From positions 26,043,657 through 26,107,656 of the forward strand of contig NC_046674.1 of the NCBI RefSeq assembly GCF_003369915.1: a DNA stretch of 64,000 bases, in the 5' to 3' direction. Of the stretch, positions 52,041 through 64,000 are shown one piece after another (the first letter of the stretch is position 1; each line of letters opens with the position of its first letter). Source of the DNA: Drosophila miranda (taxonomy: Eukaryota; Arthropoda; Insecta; Diptera; Drosophilidae). Position numbers and translations under genes: made by a program. The notes under the pieces are model-generated. The model was not told where the DNA came from. It ran no database searches and saw nothing but the letters and a program-made list of their open reading frames with translations.

Positions 52041-54690
52041 AGATCCAAGGGCTTGCAGAGCAGATGGTTACGAGACGATCACCCGATGATGCTCCATCTC
52101 CATCTTTGTCTTCGTCTCCGGCTTTCGCCTGCAGTATTCGGTGGCTCGTCTTGCTTTCGTCATCGACATGGGCATCCCCCCACCAGCCCCGTTCTCTTCG
52201 GGCTCCTCTGGAGCATATGGAGCATACGGATTAGAAGAAGTTGCGACAACAAACCAGTAACCAGTGGGAAATGCAAATGAGTTCAACCCAAAAGGCAAGC
52301 GCATTTCCATAATTAGGCCAAAACCAACGACTCTGTTTATTGATCCGCCAGGCATGAACGGATCGGCGTCGGGTCTCTTACCGACCTAATGATGGCCCCC
52401 GGCCCTGGGCCCGGCCCCCGCCAGGTATTGCAGTTTCGGACCGCGAACGAGTAGGAAAGGTCAGTGCGGGTCAGGTCAGACTTTCTCAATCCCGAAATGA
52501 TGACGAGGGCGTCTCATGGAAGTTAGAGAGTTGTGGAAGCGATTCAGATTTCATACCAAATGATCATGAAGCCACCAAAGTTTTCCTTTAGAACATCCAT
52601 CTGAATGGCCACGTGATCTCAAGCTCATCGAGAGGAATACTACTCCAAACTAAATCACTAAATCCTGGTTCTTTAATCTGTTCATAGGCAATCTATACAA
52701 ATCCTTAAGACCGGACGCATACTTATATACATATAATCGAGATGAATTTCCCAAAACATACGACCCCTCTGAACTTCAACGATCTTTTCAGTTACAATAC
52801 GAATATTTTTCAGATTCTTTTAACCTTTTTTCTCAACTTTCTTGCCCCAAAAAGATACAGAAAAAGTGACTCCAAACATACATCAAAAGCTGTACTTGAG
52901 CTCTCTTAAAAATATTTAAATTACTGAGATTTGGTTCAGTTGAAGTTGAATGCCACCAGAAATACCTTCAAAAATTACAAAAAAATATTCAACAGCTCAA
53001 TACCATGAAGCTTAGAACGATCTTCTGCCTCTTCTGAATATGCGTAAAGGATATCTCTGAACAGAAGACCAACTCCCAAAACGAAATCCATGGCATGCAA
53101 ACTTTTGCCACTTTTTTCATATCAAAATTTATTTTTTATTTGCCCGAAACTGAAAGAAAAAATAAATCCAAAAAAAAACTAAACCAATATCTATGCAAAT
53201 ATGTTTGCAATAATTTTGCTTTAAATTTCGCATTCAAGTCAGCGGCTCTTCTCCCGCCATCTCGGTTTTTTGGATCACTTTGCCTCCTAAATGCTTTTTG
53301 ATTGGCCAACTGAGGGAGTTGTGTAAAACAAAGCGCAAAACAAACAGCAACAGAAATCGAAACAGAAACAGAAGAGAAAGATGGTACAGAAGATGAAGAT
53401 GAAAAAGCCGTAAAATGGTTTGCCCGAAAGGGCGAACCCAAACCCAAACCCAAGTCCCAGTCCGACCGAAGCAAAAGCCAAATTGAATCATTTAAATAAT
53501 ATTACGATACCAAATTGGCTCTGCATTCGGGCTATTAATCACATCTGACAGGGACAGCCCCCAAACAGATGTTGAAAACGAAACAAATCGTAGGAGAAAG
53601 GCCCCGTTTCATTGGGTCGAAGACTTAAATACCTCTAAATAAATAATAGAGTAGCTATATGTTATCCTATTTTCATTTTGGCAGTCCATTTGCATAGTTA
53701 CATAGGAGTTTCGTTGTTCTTATATGGGAGAGATCTTCGCCAACTACAGGGTATAATTCCCTAATTTCCCTAATCTGTTTTGGTCAGTGGAGGGGGGAAA
53801 CCATTGGGTATTATTAGCCAATTATTAGTTAAAGTTTTCTTAAGAGGTTTGCTCACCTTGAGGTTTGAAAAACTATAAAAAATACAATATTTGTATACCC
53901 TTTACTCAGTCTTTTATGGTTGGTATTTTTATAATGCACTTCTGTATCGAATTTCGTAAAATGGTTCGGAATTGAATAATGTTTCGTTCCTTAGAAATAT
54001 TTGAATGCACTTTTCCATTTGTTTTTAAAACTATTTACAGAATTTACAGAAACTCTGTTATGCATCAGAATGAAAAATACATGCTAAACCTTCTTAAAGC
54101 TGATTGATTTTCTATATAAAATGCCATCTTTTCATTCCCCATTAGGCGCCTAAACAAATGCAGAAATTCCAAGCAATTTTACTGGAATTATATCAGAATA
54201 TATTGTTGAAAACTTTCTAAACTAAAACGTTTTCTAAAATATGCCATCAACTTTCACTAGTCCGCTCCCGATCCCCAGCTCCAAAGCGAAAGAGATGGCA
54301 GACAGGAGCTAGAAGGAGACAGAGAGCAGAGCGTACGCGTGCAATACGTGGATGAGGCCATGAGGTAAAGAAGCGAAATAAAGAGACAGAGAGAGTGTGT
54401 TTGTTTCTTGGTTCATTATGAATTATCTTTATCAATTCGCCTTTCGTGTGAGTGTGTGTCCTCCCGCGGGATTCGGTCCCGAATACATTCATCTCTAAGA
54501 ATAAGTTTAAATCGATAGTAACCGAACAAAAAAAAATGCAAAAAAATATAGTATGATTCAATAATGGATAAACCGGCAAACGAAGCGATCTTTCTGATCT
54601 TTCAGTGTCATTTCGGTTCGGTTCGGTGATTGGTTGCGGATGATGTGGGTGTTGCGGTGGCTGTAGTGTTGTTCGAGTTGTCAGCACTTT
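52041..54690. other. Intergenic stretch
   Basis: No gene supported. Partial matches to repeat ends (ACAGGGTATAATTCCC near 53747, GTATACCCTTTACTCAG near 53893) suggest more decayed repeat pieces. Long minus-strand frames near 53136-53490 and 54247-54687 are low-complexity and unsupported. Confidence 0.4.
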
Positions 54691-55141
54691 ACATATTATA
54701 ATTATACAAACATAATAATATTAACAACATTAGAATAATGCAAGGGATCGGAAAATACAGGGTATATGGGATATGGGGTATGGGATCTGAGATGCGAGAT
54801 GTGTGTGAGATGGAGCATTATAATTAACTAAAATTTAAATTTTACTGTGTAAAAAGTAAACCTTGTTCTGTTTTCTGGTGACAATAATTAAAAACATAGT
54901 ATATCAATCTCGATGGAAACAAACAAAATAATAGTAATAATGTGAATCGAGTTATGGAGAGGAGTCCACGTGCGTGGTGGGGTGTATGTGTGTGGTGTGG
55001 TGTGGTGTGTGTTAGCCTAAAGTACATAATTATAGTTGAATTATAGTTAATGTCGGATGGGGAAGGGGGGCTGTTGTAGGCAGATGTTGTAGGCAGCTCG
55101 CGTGGGCCGTGGGCCTGCAGCAGCGACCTACAAGGCAGCGA
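54691..55141 (-). other. 3' flank / UTR of Rab40
   Basis: AT-rich sequence with a GGTGT simple repeat about 54975-55010. It lies directly after the Rab40 stop and is likely part of its 3' UTR. No clear poly(A) site was fixed. Confidence 0.3.
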
Positions 55142-56875
55142 TCACGCGATCGTACAGCTGTTCCGACTGCTGCTCGTCGGCGTCTTGCAGCGGTTCTTGC
55201 TCTTCGAGCTCTGCGTCAGCGAATTGTAGCACTGCGACGTGGTCAAAGCGTATGACTTGAGCGTGGACTTCACCGAGGGCGGCAGGGGCAGCGAATCGAT
55301 CGCGTACACGCTTGTCCTTCGCACAATCGTCCGGCAGCACAGCTCCTGCAGCGAGAGCACTGTAGGCAGGAAAAGAACATCATTAGATATAAGGCATTTC
55401 ATGTGGATACAAGCTCCTCTGGGCGCCAGTGCGTTTTTCATCTATCAGACAGTTGCAAACGTATGTACCGAAGCATAATTGTACCCACAAATATTATCCA
55501 CCTCCCCCACAATTCCTACATTACTTCAGTCTTATAGCTTGTGCCTTCGAAGGACAAGTAATCCATTGGCATTAACTAACATTCAACACAAGGAAAACAT
55601 CAAAGTTCTGGATTACAAAAATTAATTAACAATTAAATTAATGAGAAGGCGGAATAGAACGGTGTTCTGTGCGAGTGGCCAGCTTTTTGCAGCGTGTAAA
55701 GCATTTAGCAACACTTTCTATAGAGCCCCAACTGTCAGCAAGCTACCTATAGTCAGGGTGCAGATATTGTAACAATGAAATGGTGAAATAGGTTCCTAAA
55801 TTCTCTAAAGGCTTTACTTATTATCATCGATCAACAATGGAATTTGCTAGTTAATTTCATAGAATAAATAACATAACTCTTTTCTAACATTTTCCTTGCA
55901 GCGACTTTCGGGATCTTTAAGTTACATATTGCAACATTTATGACTCGCTCTCCAAAGGCACATTATAGATATGATTACTTTTTCTGGGATAATTAATCAC
56001 ACTGATTACATTCTATGTATTGGCACGTTCTGAAATGGCTAATACGCATGTCTGCCTTTCGCTTTTAGTTTAAAAGACGCACTGCGAGCAGAAGAATGGA
56101 GTATGAGACTCAAGTTTACCCTTATTGCTCCGCCAAATGTGCTCCATGCCGTTGCGATGGAGCGCCATGCGGGCCAGCTCGCAGAAGGATTCGCGTATGT
56201 TGAAGTCGCAAAGCGGTGATATCTCGAAGCAGGACATGTTGTTGCGACTGGCATAGGTCTCGGCCTGTTTGGCGGGCACCTGCCGCTTGAACGCCAGATG
56301 TAGGCGATTTCCCACCAACACCTTGGGTATGCCCGGAGCGTGCTGCCGGATCGGAGGAGAAGAGGGAGAATTATACATAGTCTCTAGTATTATTCGCAAT
56401 CCAAAAATCCAAAGTATTACTCACCTCGTCGACCTCTTTGAGCCAACGATCGATGCCATCGAAGCTCCATTTGTTGGTTATATCGTATACTAGTATAATA
56501 CCTTGAGCGCCGCGCGAATACGACCGAATGATTGTACAGAATCGGCCCTGGCCGGAGGTGTCCCAAAGCTGGAGCTTCACCCGCTTACCCTCCAATAGTA
56601 TTGTGGTTGTCTTGTATGCTACTGTTTGGAGGATGTGAGAGGTGCAATCTATTGGATTCGAATTTAGGAAATTTTTGTGATTTTGGTCTCCAAGTGCCTC
56701 CGGTTTAAGTCTCTCTCTCTATTTGTCCTCTGGTCCACTCACCATTTCCGCTGCAGAAGGGACTTTCGGGGAAAGGATCCTCCAGGTTCGAGAGTATCTC
56801 GTGCTTCCCCACATCGCTGTCACCCACCAGAAGAACTTTCAACAGATAGTCGTAGTCTTTTGTCATGGTTCCCAT
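55142..56875 (-). CDS. Rab40: Rab40, SOCS-box small GTPase (4 coding exons, 256 aa)
   Basis: Exons on the minus strand: 56743-56875, 56425-56621, 56120-56342, 55142-55359; all junctions in phase, total 771 nt. The start [20 protein letters not shown] follows an acceptor in the leader; the second Met is a possible alternative. Switch and base motifs [18 protein letters not shown] and [12 protein letters not shown] match vertebrate RAB40 closely. After the GTPase fold comes a SOCS box ([13 protein letters not shown] ... [14 protein letters not shown]) and a prenylation-type end, CTIA. The family recruits Cullin-5/Elongin ubiquitin ligase at membranes. The P-loop GDSDVGKHE has His where most Rabs have the Mg2+-binding Ser/Thr; RAB40 in mammals also departs here (Gly), so altered nucleotide handling is a family trait. 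The gene is X-linked in D. melanogaster. Confidence 0.94.
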
Positions 56876-58320
56876 GTGGCTGAAACAGAACAGTGATTAA
56901 AGTTGAGCGACACTATTTTCGGACGGAGCCACGATTAATTTTGACACAATTTCTAGATTATATACCGGTCACGGCGGTAACGGGGCTAACCGGTATAAGC
57001 CACATAAGTTTCGAGTGCAAGGTGCCAAAGTCGAACCGGCAATAGGCTACGATTATTTCTATAGCCGGTACTCGTAGGGTATCTGGAACTCCAAGAGCTA
57101 GAGGCCCAGAAAACTCCATGGCATTCATGGATGCGCAACGAAAGATGGTTTTTAACATGTACAATTCGAAACACACAAACCTTAAATTTGGCATATTGGT
57201 AAACATACCTATTATCTATCTGTATAACAAAAAAAATTTCAATCGGATAAATATTACAACGGCAATGTGATAAAATCCATCCGAAAAGCGTATATCCCAT
57301 AGTCGACATATGGCCTGTAGCCCTCTCTCATTCCTTCTCGCGGTGTTGCTGTTGCTTTTGTGTTTGCCGTTCAATGACTCATCCATCTCACTCGCTCACA
57401 CACAGCTAGGCGGGGCACCCACGGCGGCAAGAGCGAGATGGAAGACAAGTGCCGCAGTGAAAATGCAAATCGAAAAAAAATAGCAAGTACGTATGTAAGC
57501 TAATTTATTATTTTGCATGTTTCGACGACACGCGCACTTGCTGTTATGTCGCACAGCTTAGTATTAGAGGTTTCCAGGGGGTTAAGCTGCTGCGGAGATT
57601 TTGGTGGGTTAACCTGCTTCTGCGCTGCGGCGGGGGCGCCGGAGGGGTTTGGGTGTGTTTTTGTTTTGCAACAGAACGAAACGCACACACATACACACAC
57701 GCGCAAGCACAAAAACACTAACCTTTATTAACCATTTTGTTATGAATTATTTAATTATTTATTTTCTTTGACCGCGCCTGTAGTTGTTGCATTTTTGCAT
57801 TTTGTTTTTAAATTCACAAAAAAAATTCGCTTTGCTCATGAGGGGGTGTCTGTCGCAGTGTGGGTGTCGCTGTGCGTGCGTGTTTGTGTGATGCATGCCT
57901 TATTTTGATTGTTTTTCCTGCTGCTATTTGTTCCAATACGACACCAAGTTGCCCCAAAGATTTGTGGCTTCGTTTCGGGGTTCAATTAAGGTTTGTGGAG
58001 CCCGGTTTTGCATATAATCTGCTTTTTACCATTTAGAATGCACGCAATTTCATTTTTGGAATTTTAAATAGAGATGAGAGCGATATGCTTCGCCCTGTGG
58101 CACCGTCCAGTGGTATTTTTGCGAATGTACTTTGCCAGGCAGCATGTAGTCAACGTATAACTTTCAAAGCCATTAATGCAAGCCCTGTTTCCGCTTAATA
58201 GTTCGCTTTTTGCAGAGTTAGTCACTTTAATTGCATATTAATATATGCTTAAACAAAAATGGTCTAAGATTTCCACAAATTGAATTGAATTAATTTTGCT
58301 ACATGGCAACCCGGTGAGTA
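56876..58320. other. 5' leader intron and upstream region of Rab40
   Basis: The acceptor CTGTTTCAG just before the Rab40 ATG shows an upstream noncoding exon. A candidate donor AAAG|GTTAGT lies at about 57720 (minus strand), near the TTTATTAACC at 57724. No other gene is supported. Confidence 0.4.
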
Positions 58321-58336
58321 TTATCGCATCTCTAAT

Positions 58337-58371
58337 GGTCGCACTACACTTCAATTGGGTACAGTGTGACC
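58337..58371. promoter_or_regulatory. Paired Motif-1-like promoter elements, opposite orientations
   Basis: GGTCGCACTA on plus (58337-58346) and GGTCACACT on minus (58371-58363) face away from each other. GGTCACACT is the core of Ohler Motif 1 (bound by M1BP), typical of broad housekeeping promoters. They fit a divergent start region serving Rab40 (minus) and perhaps the plus-strand gene at 59690. Confidence 0.5.
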
Positions 58372-58588
58372 AGCACTAAAATCTTACGGGGAAAATCAGG
58401 TAGTGAGAGTGAGATACATATATGCGCCAGTGTGAAATTTTGATTCAAGTTGGTGCCAAGGCAACAGCAGAGAGACCAAAAATTCATACTCTGAAATATT
58501 TTGTATTTTCTATACATTTATTGTTGTGCTTGTTTTTGATATTATACCGGTATTGAAGTGTAGTGGAATATGACTTGAAGAATTTTGA

Positions 58589-58605
58589 CGATAGACTTAT
58601 CGATA
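58589..58605. promoter_or_regulatory. DRE / clustered CGATA site
   Basis: A full TATCGATA (DREF element) lies at 58598-58605. With CGATA at 58589-58593 the stretch contains three CGATA cores, also the pattern bound by the boundary factor BEAF-32. Likely promoter-proximal for the plus-strand gene. Confidence 0.55.
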
Positions 58606-59689
58606 CCATCGTCTCATCTCTAGGAAGGTTTCAAGGTGAGTTACATAGAGAGGGAAACGTTTTAGGGTGCTGCCATGTATGTTGCTTACAAATACCCAAT
58701 TGAATAATCAAATGAATATTAATGCAAATTTGTATTACTATAGTACTTATCTTGTTTCAACACATTCGAAAAATTTTTGGACTTGTTGCGTTGCTCAACA
58801 CCCACACTGCTGCAGCCATTTACCAACACTCCCCATCCGCAATCAGCAGAGCAGTGTCGCAGCAGAGCAGCAGAAATTCGAAGCGCAGCCAAATATACAC
58901 ACACGAAATTATTGTAACGGCAACAGAGCAGCAGCCACAAAGCCGCAAAACGAATTTATTAAATGCACATTTATTTATAAACTTGTTAGTGCCAAGGAAC
59001 GTGTTAATGCAACAGCAGATATATAGCAGTGCAGTCGCGTCGTCCTCGTCCTCCACCTCTGCTGCCGTTGGCTCTGCTGCTGCGGTCACCGTTGCCGCTG
59101 TTTTTGTTGCCCTCCATCTCCCCTCTCGACGGTGGTGCTAATGTGTTAATATTCTTCTTGTTTTTTGTTGCGGAAATTGTACTCGTGTGCTGTGCGTGTG
59201 AGTGTTTGCATATCTGTGTGATATGTGAAAGAAGAAAAGGTGAAACAAAAAGGCAAAGAGCATTCGTATGCAGGAATTGTCGTCATCGGTCGCCGTTACC
59301 ATCAGCCGTCAGTCGCTGTCGCTGCTGTCTGTGTTCTCTGTCTGCGTCTCTGTCTGTGGCCGCTGCGTCGTACTGCTGCGTCCGGTTTAGATTCAATCAA
59401 GCGTCAAGAAATAAAGCACTCAAAACTCAAAAGCGCTGCCAACATTCTACCAATCCCGCATTGTCCCCTCCCCGCCGTTCACTCGCCTACCATTGTGTGC
59501 CGTTATTTTGTGTCGGCCGTGCCGTGTATGTGCGTGCGTGAGAGAGGGTCACACGGAGAGGCGACTATTGCAACGATCGACGCGAAAGAAAGGGGGGACA
59601 CACACGGTGCGCGGAAAGTGCAGGCAAAAAAGCCATAAGAGCACGTGAGTGCGTGTGAGAGCAGGATACGCAGAAATCAGTGCTGCTGC
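58606..59689 (+). promoter_or_regulatory. Probable long 5' leader of the KRVSF gene
   Basis: About 1 kb with CAG/GTG-rich, leader-like composition between the DRE and the first in-frame ATG. Several out-of-frame open frames occur here and are treated as upstream ORFs or chance. The exact start site cannot be fixed. Confidence 0.35.
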
Positions 59690-60823
59690 ATGAGAGCGGG
59701 ACACCCAGAGAGAGGCGGTGCATCGCTTACGATCGGCGGGAGCCAGAGAGAAACTGCAGGGCTTGCGTGCGTGAGGCAACGGGTGCATTCAACTCCTCAC
59801 GCACATATGCTGGCCCTAGCCAGACCCAGACAGCCGCCGCCGCCACCGCCACCGACAGCCAATCCCAGTCCGCGTCCAGCGTCCGCGTCCGCGTCCACGG
59901 CTCTGACAACAGCTCGAAATGCCTCTTCAGCTCCTCTGCTGAATCCCCAACGGAAACCGAATCTCGTTGAAGACGCCTCTACACCATCCGCAACCGCAAT
60001 GCTCGCCTCGACGTCAAACGGTGCCGCTGTCTCTGCCGGCGCCACCGCCGCCGCCGCCAGCGCAATGGATGCCTGCGACGAGCGAACGCTGCTGCTGAGC
60101 GGGTCACCAAAGGAGGATGTCGCTGCTCTTGCTCCTTCTCCGCCCACAACGCTGCCACTTGTCCATACGACAACCACGACGTCGACACATCCGTCCCAGC
60201 AGCGCCACCAGCAGCGGCAGAACATTAACAACAACAATACAAGAAACGAGGCCAACGCGAGCAGCGGCAGCAGTTGCGGCGCTAGCGCCAACGCCAGCAG
60301 CAACAACAACAACGAGAACAGCACGATATCTGCGGACGGCGACGCTGACGGTGACGTCGAAGCCGGCGCTGGCGCTGGCGATGATCTGTCCAGCGATCTC
60401 AGCGATAGATTTCCACGCCCACCCGCCACCGGCAACCCCAAGAAAGCCGGAAAACTGAGCAAGTTGGGAACCAAAAGCGTCGGCTTGAAACGGTGGGTTA
60501 CACTCTCCCGTGACCCTGACAATGTTTCCCCCTCGCTCTGCTCCTCTACTCCAATCTTTCCCTCTCTATCTCTGTCACTTCAGCGTTTCCTTCGGCTCCT
60601 CCAAGGGATCCATGGTGGAGACATTGGTCTTTGAGACGCCCACGCCGCTGTCGGAGCACGTGGAGGCGACCTTTGGCTTTGAGGCGGCGACCTCCGCGAC
60701 AGATGGCGTTGCTGTGGCCGCGGGTCAGCTGCAGCAGGCGTCGCAGTCGCACCTTCCGCTAGCCGGACACGGTGACTATGCAAAACTGAATATGGACGAC
60801 AGCGGCATTGAGGTTCAAGAAGA
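59690..60823 (+). CDS. Unrecognised protein with KRVSF PP1-docking-type motif (5' exons only)
   Basis: Exon 1 ends at 60492 (AAACG|GTGGGT) and exon 2 is 60584-60823 (acceptor TCACTTCAG; donor AGA|GTAAGT). The phase carries over, so the gene continues past the window. The first in-frame ATG is 59690; 59807, 59999 and 60065 (MDACDERTLLL) are alternatives, the last with the best context. Exon 1 is low complexity: a proline run, Ala/Ser/Thr and Asn stretches and an acidic patch. It ends GKLSKLGTKSVGLKR. The splice then makes KRVSFGSSKGSMVETLVFE, an RVxF-type docking site for protein phosphatase 1, followed by FETPTPL and, near the exon end, KLNMDDSGIEV. The second half looks conserved; I do not recognise the family. 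Bifocal, a nearby X-linked PP1 binder in D. melanogaster, is not supported. Confidence 0.68.
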
Positions 60824-61103
60824 GTAAGTATCTGTCGTGTGGATATATGTACATACATAATTGCATAGATCTGTAAACATCTGTGGAGGGTATCTGTAAA
60901 AGTATCTCAGAATTAACAGGAAGCAGATAGGCTCTGGGTAGCTGTCTTTGTAGATTTTATCCTATTCGGAATGAATAGGATAAATAGGCAATGTCTTCAT
61001 GGGAATAGATATAAAACCAGATATAAGATGTGGAGGCTGTGGCATCCACACTTTTTGGTAGAATTATGTATCTAACATTCGACTGAAACTCCAACCCAAC
61101 CCA

Positions 61104-61144
<41 letters not shown>

Positions 61145-61692
61145 CAATTAGATCCGTTTCCACTTAATCTGAGTTGGAGTATCTACAGTAGACCCCACAG
61201 TAGCCATTCGGCGAATGAATCCCGCTACTGCTGCTTCTACCCCTTCCTATTGTGTCTCATTGCATGGTTTTATGTGCCCTGATTTAGGGCCTACTTTTAC
61301 CTCATTAAAAAATCCGTCTAATGACTTTTGGCAGCTTTCACTTTTGTTTCGCTCGCTTTTGTATGTGTACCCCACATTCTCTTCTTTTTTTTTTCGGTTT
61401 TTCGGGCCAATCCATAACTAAGCTGCTGCGGCAGATGGCTGATCCCCTCCTTAGCGGCCCTTTTTTCTATGCAAAAGAGCTGCCTTTTCACCCAGAAAGC
61501 ATGCAATGAACTCTGTGCTACTCCACCCCCCCCCCCCCCCCACGCTTCTCTAGCCGCTTCCTGGTTTAAAACACACGAAAAATATTTTTTAAATCGATAA
61601 TTGCGCTGGGGGCTGGCAGTTCCGTTTAAAGAGACATGCACAAGCCATGCACACATGCAAACGTTCGACGCTGTGTGTACCGTTATCCCATT

Positions 61693-61754
<62 letters not shown>

Positions 61755-64000
61755 CTGTGTTCTTATCATTTCAATTGGAAGATGGTTTTAGGTTTGTTTG
61801 GTATCCATCGTCCTTTTGTTAGCCCTTTTGCATGTAGGGTGCATTGCAGGCAGTTCTTGTGGGATAGTTATTCTGAACAGAGATTTGTTTCTTATAGCTT
61901 GCAACTTTTCACAAAACCCCGAGTTCAATTCAAGGTGGTACTCGTATTATTTCAAGTGCATTCATATTGATTATATTTCAAAATTGCAATGCATATTAAA
62001 GGTTTTCCCTTAAACTTCTATTGAGTCTATTTGTACCCTTTCCTGGTGTTGCTTTGGCATCGTGTTCCACCTCCACCGCTGCCGAAGCAAACTCCAATTG
62101 AAGTTTTTAATGCGCCGGCGCTGCAGCCGACGTCGTCGCGACATCGTTATCAGTTGTCGTCTTGGGGACTTGGGGCTGCGACTTGCTACTGGGATACCGT
62201 TAAGCTGCGCTGCGTCGTCATCGCTTTATTACATAATGACTTGCTGTCTCCGTCTACCTTTCACCCTCTCTCTTTCTCTCGCTGCGTGTGCGTGTGGGGT
62301 GTGTGTGTGTGTGTGTGTGTGCATTTTAAAGCAATATAAATGTGGGTCAAACTTCGTTTGGTGGTTGTTGACCCACATCTTTTTCGGCTGCATTTGTGTA
62401 TCTGTCTTCGGGTCTATGGGCGCGGCAGCCGGCACCCACCCCCTCAGCAATTTATCGTTCTCTTGTGTGGTGTTTAAAACCTCTCATCGCGCCATTTGAG
62501 CGGGTCTATCGATTGCTATCTTCATTCATAAAAGCGATAACTCACGCACTTATCGAAAGCACAAAGAGGGAGGTCTACTATACGGATTTTTCTTATTTTT
62601 GTAAAATGTAATTTCTTTTGGAATTTTGGTAACCATTTTCTTTTCAAAATATAAAAGCTGTTCAGTCAAACAGTTAGTTTTTTAGCTGGAATCAAATCCG
62701 AAATAATTGTCGGAATACCACTTGCGTTTCTTGACGAATCAACGCAAAGATGACAATCATTTTCGCTGTCTTTTCTTCCACTTTTGGTGAGATTAGGCCA
62801 CACATTGGTGACCTTTTTGTTGAACGGACAACGGCTTCCAGCGTATTCTCTGCGCACCCCACATGCTTCCGAATGTGTGCTTGTGCTTTGTGGAGAGCTT
62901 TAATTCGCCGGTCGAGTCGTCGAGCCGTCGAGTCGTCGAGTCGAGCGTGATGTCATCCAGCTATGAAGCTTAGAGAGCGGTCACCTGCTGTAGAACTTTC
63001 TTTCTTACAGTTAGTTAGCCACAGAGGACAGATGAAGGGAATTAAATAACTACTATAGTCGATACCCATTCCCAATCCCCCAAATAGATTTGGAACATTC
63101 TTGGGAATGACTACTGGTTTTGTTGTTGATTTGTGATCTAAAAAGCTGTCGAAAAAGCGCTCTTAATATCTTGAGATTTGTGGATAGCACGGAGAAAGGG
63201 AATCGCTAAAACTATCTCTTCCTAGCTGAATGAATTGCCCAGTTTGCTTAAACTAAAATCTATCACTGGAACACTGCCTGAATCCGATATACCCCTGCAC
63301 ACCCTTCACCCTACGTCGTGGAACATCAAGTACTCGTAGAATGGTTTTGTGCTGTCGCTCTTCGTATTATCGATTATGAGGTGAGGTGTTGCCCAAGGAG
63401 GAGGGAGGCTGCATCAACAGCTGGCCTCGGACTCGTACTATTCCCCGCCTTGCCTCCCCTGACATGATTCTGTTTTGGGTCTGTCTTTCAAGTGAGCGAT
63501 AGAAATTCGATCGCCCCATTGTGCTTGTACATGTACATGGCACCTATACCACATCTCTGTCGCTGGGGCCTTGCATCTATCTATAACCATTGTGAAAGTA
63601 CATCTCGAACTGTCCGTCAATTGATTTTCCGGTACCCACGGACGACCGAGCCGGGCACACTCTTGACATGCATAGAGCGCCCATCATCGTCATCATCATC
63701 ATCATCTGCGAGTACATACATATGTATGAATGTGCTCCTCCTCTCCTCCCATCATCAGAGCTTCCCACAGCCGAAGCAGAAGCCGAAGCAGAAGTAACGG
63801 CAATAGCCACCACATCGCCCATTGTCACTCTGTTGTAATGCCTAACGGTAATTGTGCCTCTGGTCAGCAGTGCGTTGCTGTGCTACTGCACTCTGCCTGC
63901 CTGCCTGCTGTTCTGCTGCTTCTTGCATTGTTTTTGCCGCTGTCAGCAGCATTACAGTGGGATGAAGTAGAAGAAGATCGAACATAATCCACAAATGCTA
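60824..64000 (+). other. First large intron of the KRVSF gene (continues beyond the window)
   Basis: No further coding exon is visible in 3.2 kb. Simple repeats: (CT)n about 61111-61142, C run about 61528-61541, (CT)n about 61699-61749, (GT)n about 62299-62322. A CGATA cluster lies at 62507-62555. Confidence 0.5.
62507..62555. promoter_or_regulatory. Second CGATA cluster (BEAF-32/DRE-like)
   Basis: TATCG at 62507-62511, CGATA at 62535-62539 and TATCG at 62551-62555, all the same core in two orientations within 49 bp. It could mark an internal promoter or boundary inside the intron. Confidence 0.35.

Noticed and set aside
59690..60823. bifocal (bif)
   Set aside because: bif is an X-linked PP1-binding gene, but its docking motif is RVQF near the C-terminus; here KRVSF is in the second exon and the surrounding sequence does not fit what I know of Bifocal.

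Overview
The window is Drosophila nuclear DNA, most likely from an obscura-group species and from the X-linked Muller element A. It has small phase-matched introns, a TATA/Inr cuticle-type promoter, Motif-1 and DRE promoter elements, and many microsatellites. Its two clearest genes, protein kinase C delta (Pkcdelta) and Rab40, are X-linked in D. melanogaster. The obscura-group assignment is an inference: it rests on a divergent intronless actin of the type known to have multiplied in that group and on the style of the dispersed repeats.

Region by region: (1) 1-1029, minus strand: a divergent actin-like gene, cut by the window edge. (2) 1.03-18.5 kb: no convincing host gene; degenerate transposons (LINE, mariner, a small inverted-repeat element, a dispersed repeat) and microsatellites. 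(3) 18.8-19.8 kb, plus: a coding-intronless Na+/K+-ATPase beta subunit (nervana family). (4) 21.9-22.2 kb, plus: a small gene resembling the N-terminal part of a retrotransposon Gag, probably domesticated. (5) 28.6-45.8 kb, plus: Pkcdelta. A short isoform (14 coding exons, 686 aa) carries the pseudosubstrate, two C1 fingers and the kinase. A 4.6-kb alternative first coding exon (35592-40209) joins the sixth exon in phase and would give a protein of about 1962 aa without C1A or an intact C1B. (6) 47.9-48.5 kb, plus: an unrecognised small secreted protein. (7) 50.8-51.9 kb, minus: a glycine-rich secreted protein with eight copies of a charged 13-residue motif. (8) 55.1-56.9 kb, minus: Rab40, a SOCS-box Rab. 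(9) 59.7-60.8 kb, plus: the first two coding exons of a gene whose KRVSF (PP1-docking type) motif is assembled across a splice junction; it runs out of the window. A probable divergent housekeeping promoter lies between (8) and (9).

The genes do not form one pathway. Pkcdelta (lipid-regulated kinase), Rab40 (GTPase adaptor of a Cullin-5 ligase) and the KRVSF gene (possible phosphatase partner) are signalling genes that happen to be neighbours. The actin, the nervana gene and the Gag-like gene look like lineage-specific retro- or element-derived additions to the same interval.
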